From Hymenobacter psoromatis (GTDB lineage: Bacteria > Bacteroidota > Bacteroidia > Cytophagales > Hymenobacteraceae): a stretch of 64,000 nt of DNA. The DNA lies in NCBI RefSeq assembly GCF_020012125.1, contig NZ_JAIFAG010000001.1, positions 2,480,001-2,544,000 on the forward strand. The letters run 5' to 3'. The first letter of the stretch is position 1, and each line of letters opens with the position of its first letter. Shown here in pieces: positions 57,202 through 64,000 of this stretch. A program made the position numbers and the translations under genes. The notes under the pieces were generated by a model that saw only the letters and a program-made list of their open reading frames with translations, did no database searches and had not been told where the DNA came from.

Positions 57202-58710
57202 ATGGCACTTCTGCTGGTTAGCTTCGAGCACGTAACCGTGCGGCACCTCAACCGGGTGCTGTTTCCCGACCTTAGCCTGCGCGTAGAGCCTGGCCGGCAC
57301 CTGGCGCTGGTGGGACCCAGCGGCGCGGGTAAAAGCGCGCTGCTGGCCGCCCTGGCCGGGCAATTGCTGCTCACGGGCGGCGCGGCCACTTACCCCGGCC
57401 TGGCGGCCGCCGCCCACCAGCGCCACCCCGCCGACCCGCTGGCCAGTTGGCGGCAGGTGGTGAGCCTGGTGGGGCCGCGCGCGCCCTTCCGGGCGCGGCC
57501 GGGGGGTAGCGAACTCTACTACCAGCAGCGCTTCGAGGCCACGGCCGCCGAGGTGCCTACCGTGCGCGAGTACCTGGCGGCTACGCCGCCCGCGCCCGGC
57601 GTGGCCTGGACCTACGCCCGCGTGGTGGCCCGCCTGCGCCTGGAGCAGCTGCAAGACCAGCCGCTCATTCAGCTTTCCAACGGCGAAACCAAGCGCCTGC
57701 GCCTAGCTAAAGCGCTGCTGCGCAACCCCCTGCTTTTACTACTCGACAATCCACTAGCCGGCCTCGACGCGGCCAGCCGGGTTAATTTTGGCGCGTTGCT
57801 GGCCGAAGTGGCGGCGGCCGGAGCCACGGTAGTACTGGCCACCGCGCCGGCCGAGATTCCAGCCCTCATCACCCACGTGGTAGAGCTGGCAGGGGGCAAA
57901 ATCCGGCACCTGCGGCCCGCCGCCGACTACGTGCCCCCAGCGCCCCCTACCCCCTCACTACCCAACGAAGCTGCCCTGCGGGCGCTGTGGCCGCCCGCAC
58001 CGCCCGCGTTCACCACCCTCGTGAAGCTCGAAAACGTGACCGTGCGCTACGGCGAGCGGCTGATTCTGGATAAGCTGAATTGGGAAATCAAGCCCGGCGA
58101 GCGCTGGGCGCTGCTGGGGCCAAATGGCGCGGGCAAGTCCACGGTACTCAGCTTACTGAATGGCGACAACCCGCAGGCGTACAGCCAAAAAATCACGCTC
58201 TTCGACCGGCGGCGGGGCACGGGCGAGAGCATTTGGGCTATCAAGCGGCGCATCGGCTACGCCTCGCCCGAGCTGCTGCAGTATTTCCCCGGCCAGCCCA
58301 CCTGCCTGCAAGTGGTGGCCTCGGGCTTCGCCGATACGCTGGGGCCGGGCCGCCCTACCCCCACCCAACTGGCCGAAGCCCGCCAGTGGCTGGCCGTGCT
58401 GCACTTGGCCGAGCACGCGGCCCAGCCGCTGCGCCAGGCCCCAGCCAGCGTGCAGCGCCTGTGCCTGGTAGCCCGCGCACTGGTCAAAAACCCACCGTTG
58501 CTACTGCTCGACGAGCCCGGCCAGGGCCTCGATGCCGCGCAGCAGCCCTATTTCCGGGCCGTGCTGGACGTTATTTGCGCCCTGAGCCCGGTGGCGCTGG
58601 TGTACGTGAGCCACCACGCGGCCGACATTCCCGGCAGCGTAACGCGGGTGCTGGAGCTGCCTTTTAATCCTGCGCCTCCCACACGCGACCTAGCGCAGCC
58701 GCCGCGATAG
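57202..58710 (+). CDS. ABC protein with two ATP-binding domains (ModF/PhrA-like)
   Basis: The 502 residues have two ATPase domains: first (about 1-240) with Walker A GPSGAGKSALL, signature QLSNGETKRLRLAKAL and LLLLDNPLAGLD; second (about 265-495) with GPNGAGKSTVLSLLNGD and LLLLDEPGQGLD. No membrane region is present, resembling ModF/PhrA and the duplicated type rather than a transporter. The first site has Asn where the catalytic Glu normally sits (LLDNP); the second has a degenerate signature (APASVQR). The two half-sites may thus be unequal. The start at 57202 is the ATG before MALLLVSFEHVTV. Its end overlaps the convergent TPR gene by 47 bases. Confidence 0.9.
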   Translation: MALLLVSFEHVTVRHLNRVLFPDLSLRVEPGRHLALVGPSGAGKSALLAALAGQLLLTGGAATYPGLAAAAHQRHPADPLASWRQVVSLVGPRAPFRARPGGSELYYQQRFEATAAEVPTVREYLAATPPAPGVAWTYARVVARLRLEQLQDQPLIQLSNGETKRLRLAKALLRNPLLLLLDNPLAGLDAASRVNFGALLAEVAAAGATVVLATAPAEIPALITHVVELAGGKIRHLRPAADYVPPAPPTPSLPNEAALRALWPPAPPAFTTLVKLENVTVRYGERLILDKLNWEIKPGERWALLGPNGAGKSTVLSLLNGDNPQAYSQKITLFDRRRGTGESIWAIKRRIGYASPELLQYFPGQPTCLQVVASGFADTLGPGRPTPTQLAEARQWLAVLHLAEHAAQPLRQAPASVQRLCLVARALVKNPPLLLLDEPGQGLDAAQQPYFRAVLDVICALSPVALVYVSHHAADIPGSVTRVLELPFNPAPPTRDLAQPPR

Positions 58711-59686
58711 GATGGGCAGGATGGTCATAACGAGCCAAATTTATCATAGCCTTTTCATACCATTCTTGCGCTTCACTAAACTTCTCTTGCAGCTCATACA
58801 CAGTTCCTATTTGAAAGCAAATAGTACCCAACTGTATATCATTACCCGTTTTCGTGTCCCATTCGAGCGCATCTTGATAAGCCTTTAACGCTAAGTTACT
58901 TTCTCCTTGCTCCTGATACGCCTGACCTATTTGATAATACGTAATACCTACAGAAAATTCACTTCCATGCTCTTGCTTCCAAAGTACTGCTTGTTTAAAG
59001 TTTTCTAATGCTAAGCCCCATTGATACTGCTTTGCATATACTTTACCTATCTGACTATAAGTACTGCCCCTCATATATTCGTTGCCACTTTCCTGGTCTA
59101 GAGTTATGGATTTACGATAATGGTACAGCGCTAGCACCCATTCTTCCTGCTCCACGTAAAGAATCCCTATCTGAAAATGGGTAGTTCCTAGCCCTTGGAG
59201 TTTACCAACTTTTTTATTCCAACTTAATGCTTGCCGATAGTTTAGTAGAGCTAATGACCAGCTCCTTTGCTCTGCGTAAACCACTCCTATCCCGTGGTAA
59301 ATAACACCATAATTTTCTTCGGTAGAAATTAATTTACAATTTTGGAAGAGAGCCAGGGAATTATCGAATTGCTGATTTCGATGATATACCATTGCTAAAT
59401 TAAACAGTAATTCTCCTTGTATTTCATTATTCGCCAGCAGAATCTTTTGTAAAGCAATAGCTTTTTTATAAGCTTCCACTGCTTTGTCGTAAGCAAATGC
59501 TTCTGTATACTCCTCTGCCAGTAATTTTTGAATATTAGCCTTGTCTTTCAATAGCCGCTTCTTATCGCTATTATCCAGTAACAAGTGCGCGTACCGGTCT
59601 TCCAACTCAGTAATCCGCACCTGCCTTTCCTCGATATTTCCTCTTTGCGGCAACCGCTCGGGCGGCAAAGGAGGAAAAGAATCCAC
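58664..59686 (-). CDS. TPR protein, C-terminal half of an amber-split gene
   Basis: The 340 residues contain six or more TPR-like units. At least three are exactly 40 residues long: TTHFQIGILYVEQEEWVLAL, STYSQIGKVYAKQYQWGLAL, ITYYQIGQAYQEQGESNLAL, each followed by a 20-residue helix. Such 40-residue TPRs are common in sensor arms of NTPase systems. The GTG start at 59686 is formal: the frame upstream is open to the TAG at 59705-59707, and the preceding 161-residue protein is in the same frame. The region is AT-rich relative to neighbours. The end overlaps the ABC gene by 47 bases. Confidence 0.85.
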   Translation of the reverse strand: MDSFPPLPPERLPQRGNIEERQVRITELEDRYAHLLLDNSDKKRLLKDKANIQKLLAEEYTEAFAYDKAVEAYKKAIALQKILLANNEIQGELLFNLAMVYHRNQQFDNSLALFQNCKLISTEENYGVIYHGIGVVYAEQRSWSLALLNYRQALSWNKKVGKLQGLGTTHFQIGILYVEQEEWVLALYHYRKSITLDQESGNEYMRGSTYSQIGKVYAKQYQWGLALENFKQAVLWKQEHGSEFSVGITYYQIGQAYQEQGESNLALKAYQDALEWDTKTGNDIQLGTICFQIGTVYELQEKFSEAQEWYEKAMINLARYDHPAHPIAAAALGRVWEAQD

Positions 59687-59704
59687 CGGGCGGGCGGTAT
59701 GGTC

Positions 59705-59707
59705 CTA
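59705..59707 (-). other. In-frame TAG joining the two half-genes
   Basis: The triplet at 59707-59705 (minus strand) is TAG between TTC and GAC. Reading on without it gives YHFRF-x-DHTARPVDSFPPLPPE, a smooth transition from the N-terminal part to the TPR arm. A GAG-to-TAG change is the simplest origin. Suppression, read-through or separate expression of two halves are alternatives. Confidence 0.75.
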
Positions 59708-60190
59708 GAAGCGAAAATGGTAGGCGACCCAGTGCCAGAGGTCAGGAGCTTCGCGCTGAAGGGTGCGGAAGAAATGAGCATCTCCCCATAAGATAATGAT
59801 ATAGGGTACGTTATGGAAGAGTAATTCGCGCTCCAGGTTAAGTTGGGCGGTGAGCAGCGAGGGTACCAACTGGCCATCCTGGCTGATAAGCAGGCTGTTT
59901 TCCAGGCCGTGGACGTTGACCACGTAGCTGACGGAAGGCGACTCCCGCACGGCAGCCGGCAACTGCTCGCCCAGCGTGCGCAACAGCGATACCACGGGTA
60001 AGGGCGTAACATCGAGGGTGTAAAACTGATACTCGGGGAGGCGGGCGGCAAGCAGAGTTTCTAGCTCGTTGCGCTTCGCCAGGCTGGCGCACTCTACAAA
60101 GGCCACGGTAGGCTGGTCGCGCCGAGCCAGGGCGAAGACTAACTCCTCGGTGGTAGCGGTTTCATTGTAGGGGGCGGCCAGAGTATTCAT
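59705..60190 (-). CDS. N-terminal half of STAND-like TPR protein, ended by TAG
   Basis: The 161-residue protein begins with an N-terminal region TEELVFALARRDQPTVAFVECAS, then LNLERELLFHNVPYIIILWGD and LQREAPDLWHWVAYHFRF, and stops. In other bacteria I associate this pattern (a run of LNLxRExL, then APDxWxWRxxxFxF) with the ATPase-like region just before TPR arms of STAND-type proteins. It overlaps the ATPase gene by ATGA. The TAG stop and the downstream frame are in phase, so the natural product may be about 508 residues. Confidence 0.75.
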   Translation of the reverse strand: MNTLAAPYNETATTEELVFALARRDQPTVAFVECASLAKRNELETLLAARLPEYQFYTLDVTPLPVVSLLRTLGEQLPAAVRESPSVSYVVNVHGLENSLLISQDGQLVPSLLTAQLNLERELLFHNVPYIIILWGDAHFFRTLQREAPDLWHWVAYHFRF

Positions 60191-61494
60191 GCGGGGACGC
60201 TGATAATGCCTTCCAGGAGCGGATTGAGTTTCAGGTGACCGTTGTATTTTAACAGGACTAATTGAAATAACATTTCCCGCACTTCGGCATCGCCAGGGCG
60301 CAGGGTATGCAGGCCCTTACCCAGGGTTTCGAGGTGCTTGCTGGTGAGTAGCTGGTTCATGGTGTTGCCCAGGCCTCGGATGGCACTATCGGCCACTGCC
60401 CGCGAGGCCAGCCCACCCTGGGCCTTCACTATCACGGCGTTGACTATGCGCAGGAGTTGGCGCATGCAACCGCCCGAGCGCCGCACGCATTCATCCAGCA
60501 CTTCGGGGCCGAAGAATAAGTCCGTAGTTAGGCGGCGCTCAATTACCTGGCGAAAACACTGGTCGGCCTCACTACCAGGGCCTTCCAGCTTAATCATGGG
60601 AATGATGTGACTGTGCGAAAAATTCTGGCCCGGCCCGGTTTCGATTTTATAATAGGAGTCGATGCTCACCGCCAAAATCATGTTCAGCGCGAGCGTTTGC
60701 AACAAGTTGGGGTTTTTGATAAACAAGTACTCGTACACCTCGAAGCGCAACTTTTCGGAACCGTCGATGATGAAGAGAATATCGGCTCCCAGCCCTTGGT
60801 CGCGCACAGCTTGGCGCATAGCCATCAACGAGGCGTTTATCTTAGTGATAATGGCTAAGGGGTTTTTACGCACCTCCTCCCTGATTTTGGTCGAAGTTTC
60901 GTTGGTGCTCCCAAACACCGCCTTGGCCGCCAGTCCTAGCTTAAACAGGCTCAGAAAGTTGAGTGCCCCACCCGTTTCGGCACTCACTTCGGTGTCAAAC
61001 GTGTGCTTCAATTCTTTCTCAATGGCCTCGCCCGACAGAAGCTGGTGCGCCAAATCATTGAAGCCGGAGTGGCTGGTCGGAATATCATACTGCTTAATTG
61101 CCTCCACTAGCTTGAGTAGAATCCAAACAAAGATGTCTTCGGGCTGAAGGGAGCCGTATTCCATCTCGTCCTCAATACTCAGGAAGATGGAGAAATAGCG
61201 GTCAGGGTGATTTAAGTCGGCGTGCAGACGGCGGAGTTCAGTAGTTTTACCGCAGCCGCGGTGGCCCGAGCAGATAATTTTGAGGTAGTCATCGGTGGGT
61301 GCTACCAACCGACAATTTTCCACCCCTAAGGAATAAAAAACATCCGACCGAAAGTCGGTACCCCGCACGTCATCAAAATTCACGTACAATTGCTTCTCGC
61401 TACCCCCATCCCCAAATAAGTCCGGCTCAAAGTCCGGCTCCGTGACAGCGCGGGCCTGGAATTTATCAGTAACGGGATACGTGTAGACGGCCAT
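60187..61494 (-). CDS. P-loop NTPase, first gene of the TPR operon
   Basis: The 435 residues carry Walker A GHRGCGKTT (77-85) preceded by LKIICS, a hydrophobic strand, and Walker B ILFIIDG (239-245), followed by further helices such as GGCMRQLLRIVNAVIVKAQGG. There is no signal peptide or membrane segment, and about 65 N-terminal residues before Walker A include YVNFDDVRGTDFRSDVFYSLGVENCRLVAP. It resembles AAA/STAND NTPases of bacterial signalling and conflict systems, not housekeeping AAA proteins. It probably works with the TPR protein encoded next. No nuclease or toxin effector is recognised. Confidence 0.8.
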   Translation of the reverse strand: MAVYTYPVTDKFQARAVTEPDFEPDLFGDGGSEKQLYVNFDDVRGTDFRSDVFYSLGVENCRLVAPTDDYLKIICSGHRGCGKTTELRRLHADLNHPDRYFSIFLSIEDEMEYGSLQPEDIFVWILLKLVEAIKQYDIPTSHSGFNDLAHQLLSGEAIEKELKHTFDTEVSAETGGALNFLSLFKLGLAAKAVFGSTNETSTKIREEVRKNPLAIITKINASLMAMRQAVRDQGLGADILFIIDGSEKLRFEVYEYLFIKNPNLLQTLALNMILAVSIDSYYKIETGPGQNFSHSHIIPMIKLEGPGSEADQCFRQVIERRLTTDLFFGPEVLDECVRRSGGCMRQLLRIVNAVIVKAQGGLASRAVADSAIRGLGNTMNQLLTSKHLETLGKGLHTLRPGDAEVREMLFQLVLLKYNGHLKLNPLLEGIISVPA

Positions 61495-61556
61495 AACTAC
61501 TAAGCCTGGAATGGCTTGCTAAAGAGGTTTGCAGTAAATATCGGCATTTTGGATAA

Positions 61557-64000
61557 CTACTCCGCCCCCACCTCGTCCTGGCGCAGCTCGCGGCCCACGT
61601 AGCGCAGCAGCTGGTAGCGGCGGCGGGCGGCATCGTAGCGCAGGGCCACGCCGGTGCCGGTGCTGGGCTGGGCGGCCGGAGCGGGGGTAGAGCCGCCCCC
61701 CAGTGGCCGGCCCAACCCGTCGAAGAGGCTTACTTGGCCCGGCAGCGGCTCGGTGAGGGCCAGCACCTGGTGGGTGAGGCCAAAGTCGAACCACTGCACC
61801 GGCTTGTCGCCCGAGGTGAGCAGCTGCCGGCTCAGCAGCGGGGCCACCCGGCCGGGGCTGAACACGTCGAGCCGGCCGCCGTCCTGGCGCACCACCACGA
61901 AGGAGCCGGCCCTACCCCCCTCGTCCGGCACGAGGCGGAAGCTGGCCCCGCGGCTCCAGGTAGCCACCCGGCGGCGGCTGATAAGGTCGCCGCTGAGGCT
62001 AATGGTCACCAGCTCGCCGTGCTGGTTCACGAGGCGCACCTGACTGCGGGCCAGGGTGGGGCCGGCCGTAGCCAGTAGCGGGCCGTCGAGGCGCGCGCCA
62101 GCGCTCACCGGGAAGCCGGGGTAGCGCTCGCCGGCCTGGTCGAAGGCATACACGTAGCCGTTGCGCAGGGCGGCCACCACCACGTCGCGCCCACCCACGG
62201 TGAGCAGCAGGGGCGGGCCGGCCAGCGGCGCTTCGAGGCGGCGGGGCCAGCCGGGGTAGCGGCGGCCGTTGGTATCAAAGAGCCACAACTGCTGGTTGGC
62301 CGTGGCCACCACCAGCCGGGGCGACGTGCCACCGGCCGCCACCACGGTGGCCACCGTCACCGAATCGGGCATATTAAGCGGGAAGCCGGGGGCCTCCTGG
62401 CCATCGGTGGGGCTGAGCCAGTGCAGGCGGTGGGCGGTGGCCAGCAGCAGGCGGCCCCGCGCCAGGCGCGCCAGGCCCACCACGGGGCCGGGCAGGCTAT
62501 CGGCCCAGAGCAGGGCGGCGGAGCTGGCGGGCAGCAGGCGCAGCACCCCCAACGAGTCGGCTACCAGCACGGGGCCGGGCGCGCCACCCTCAGCGGCAGG
62601 CAGCAGCAGCGGCTGGCCCGCCAGCGCCGCCCCAAAGCGGGTGCCCACGCCGCCGGTGGCCGAGTCGGTGGCCGGGGCGCGGCCGGGGTGGCGTAGCAGC
62701 AATTGGGCAAAATACTGGGCATCGGCCCCGGCCCCAGAGGTGGCGGCCGGGCCGGGGGGTAGCAGCTGCCAGGCCACCTGCGGAAAGTGCTGAATCAGGC
62801 TCTCGTTGCGCAACAGGCTGGCGCGGCGGTCCTCGGCCAGGTAGCTGAGCAGCGTGTTCCAGCCCTGGCGGGCGTCGGCCAGCACCGTGAGGCGGGCCGC
62901 GGGCAGGGTTTGCTGAAGCAAAGCCACCTGGGCTGCCGATTGGCTCCACACCTGCCCAGCCGCCAGGTCGCCCAGGTAGCGGCGCAGGCCAGCTTCATCG
63001 CTCATCATCAAGAAGTTATCTACTAGCGCCGTGTGCAGGGCAGGGGCCGGACCTACCCCCCCCCTTTCGGCCAGCGTGCCCAGCAGCGCCGTCAGTTCGA
63101 AGCCGGCCGCCTGCACCTCGTAGCTCCCTACCCGGCCAAAAGCTGGCGACGCGCCCCCCAGCCGCCGCAGCCGGGCCAGCCAGTGCGCGGTGCGGGCCGG
63201 GGCGCGGCTCCGCACCACCACCACCTGGGCCGGCAACACGCCGGGCGCGGGCGCGGCCAGATACGCCAGCGCCCCGCCCGGTAGCAGGCTGGCCCGCAGG
63301 CTGTCGAGGGCAAACTCGTAGGCGACGGGGCGGGCAGCCGAGTCCGGGACTAAGGAGGGGGTAGGGGCCAGCGGGCGAGCCGGAGTTGGCCAGCCGGCCA
63401 CGGCCAGCACCAGCGCCGTGCGCAGGGGTAGCACGTCGGCCAGGGCGTGCAGGGGCGGGGCGAGCGCGCCGCCCGGCGGCCCCGCGCCGGCGGCCGTTTC
63501 AGGGTTGGCGAAGCCGGTAAGGGTGAGTTGGCCGGGGCCGAATTTCAGGCCCAACAGGCCATCCTGAGCCAGAGCCAGGGCCTGGTCGAGCTGGGCGTGG
63601 GTACCGGGCCGAAACAGCACGTCGAGCAGGGCCGGCACCCGCCGGAAGCTCACCAGCAGGGTCGCGTCCACGTCGGGCAGCCGCAGCAGGTCGAGGCTGG
63701 CGAAATTCGCCCGCACGGTGGGCGCGCCGGGGTGGCCGAGGCGGCGTACCACGGCTTCCACCAGCGGGGCGTGGGTGCTTAGTAGCAAGTGATTACGGTA
63801 GTTGAGCACCGTGAGCCGGCCGCCGGCGCGGGCCGTCAGCTCTTCCAGCTCATAGCCTTCGTAGTTGCGGGTGCTCAGGGTGTAGCGGGGGTCACGGGCC
63901 AGGGTTTCGAGCAGGCCGCGGGCCTGGCGGTACTCGCGCACGCTGGCCAGCGGAATCTGGTATAATACGTCTACCTGGCCCGGCCCGGTCACGTGCAGCG
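61557..64000 (-). CDS. Large protein with C-terminal beta-propeller-like repeats, 5' end missing
   Basis: The frame is open at base 64000, so the N-terminus is outside; 814 codons are visible. The first part has VSFRRVPALLDVLFRPGT and LALAQDGLLGLKFGPGQLTL, resembling DUF3352-type proteins (tentative). From about residue 520 it has repeated strands: VLVADSLGVLRLLP, LLLATAHRLHWLSPTDGQEAPGFPLN, LVVATANQQLWLFDTNGRRYPGWPRRL, VVVAALRNGYVYAFDQAGERYPGFPVS, consistent with a PQQ/WD propeller. The last part ends ALRYDAARRRYQLL. No known domain binding is certain. Confidence 0.7.
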   Translation of the reverse strand, partial: LHVTGPGQVDVLYQIPLASVREYRQARGLLETLARDPRYTLSTRNYEGYELEELTARAGGRLTVLNYRNHLLLSTHAPLVEAVVRRLGHPGAPTVRANFASLDLLRLPDVDATLLVSFRRVPALLDVLFRPGTHAQLDQALALAQDGLLGLKFGPGQLTLTGFANPETAAGAGPPGGALAPPLHALADVLPLRTALVLAVAGWPTPARPLAPTPSLVPDSAARPVAYEFALDSLRASLLPGGALAYLAAPAPGVLPAQVVVVRSRAPARTAHWLARLRRLGGASPAFGRVGSYEVQAAGFELTALLGTLAERGGVGPAPALHTALVDNFLMMSDEAGLRRYLGDLAAGQVWSQSAAQVALLQQTLPAARLTVLADARQGWNTLLSYLAEDRRASLLRNESLIQHFPQVAWQLLPPGPAATSGAGADAQYFAQLLLRHPGRAPATDSATGGVGTRFGAALAGQPLLLPAAEGGAPGPVLVADSLGVLRLLPASSAALLWADSLPGPVVGLARLARGRLLLATAHRLHWLSPTDGQEAPGFPLNMPDSVTVATVVAAGGTSPRLVVATANQQLWLFDTNGRRYPGWPRRLEAPLAGPPLLLTVGGRDVVVAALRNGYVYAFDQAGERYPGFPVSAGARLDGPLLATAGPTLARSQVRLVNQHGELVTISLSGDLISRRRVATWSRGASFRLVPDEGGRAGSFVVVRQDGGRLDVFSPGRVAPLLSRQLLTSGDKPVQWFDFGLTHQVLALTEPLPGQVSLFDGLGRPLGGGSTPAPAAQPSTGTGVALRYDAARRRYQLLRYVGRELRQDEVGAE

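Noticed and set aside
1..64000. CRISPR arrays, tRNA or rRNA genes, riboswitches
   Set aside because: No regularly spaced direct repeats, cloverleaf-like sequences with CCA or conserved rRNA stretches were seen; hairpins found are simple palindromes.

Overview
The window is a 64 kb piece of a GC-rich Bacteroidota chromosome, most likely a Hymenobacter-type organism. This is an inference from several things seen here. Promoters have the Bacteroidota form TTTG-N~20-TAnnTTTG, for example before rplS. The gene content includes OMP_b-brl/CarboxypepD_reg outer-membrane proteins, a DUF5916 protein, DUF6702, a DUF4097 pair beside an ECF sigma factor, and a long S16. Shine-Dalgarno sites are largely absent. 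No rRNA, tRNA, CRISPR array, prophage block or replication origin was recognised.

Layout. 0-12 kb: the end of an M16 peptidase, a stand-alone SRA/YDG domain gene overlapping an O-methyltransferase, a large outer-membrane beta-barrel protein, a LysM lytic transglycosylase, a thioredoxin-fold lipid-periplasm protein without CxxC, panB, creD, an RluA-type pseudouridine synthase and a DUF6624 protein. 12-22 kb: mostly core genes, namely a fatty-acid desaturase, rpsP-rimM-trmD-rplS, a zinc-dependent phospholipase C-like protein, a class I aminotransferase and dxr-rseP. 22-31 kb: DUF2461, a secreted beta-propeller-like protein, a tandem FKBP lipoprotein, meaB, an 862-bp IS5-family (IS427-type) element, and a small cassette (membrane protein, SPFH-SHOCT protein, zinc-ribbon membrane protein). 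The cassette is enclosed between intact meaB and a decayed second copy of meaB. 31-45 kb: MOSC, DUF1353, carotenoid oxygenase and DUF5916 genes; a five-gene operon of ECF sigma factor, metalloprotease, HEAT-type anti-sigma and two DUF4097 proteins; and a blaI-blaR1 pair with three operator copies. 45-54 kb: two AraC regulators alternating with two NAD(P)-dependent oxidoreductases, folB, a SixA-like phosphatase, a two-component system and an SDR. 54-64 kb: a frameshifted DUF2071 gene, nadR, a double ATP-binding ABC protein, a P-loop ATPase/TPR operon, and the start-truncated end of a large beta-propeller-like protein.

The most unusual system is the operon at 58.7-61.5 kb (minus strand). A P-loop NTPase overlaps by ATGA a protein that resembles the non-TPR half of STAND-like TPR proteins. 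One in-frame TAG separates that protein from 40-residue TPR repeats in the same reading frame. It is a candidate conflict or signalling module, either nonsense-mutated or deliberately split.

At the DNA level, the intergenic regions are loaded with long inverted repeats of at least two sequence families. A CCCTACCCC-type motif lies immediately before many start codons on both strands and also recurs inside genes. Neither pattern is explained by the gene annotation.
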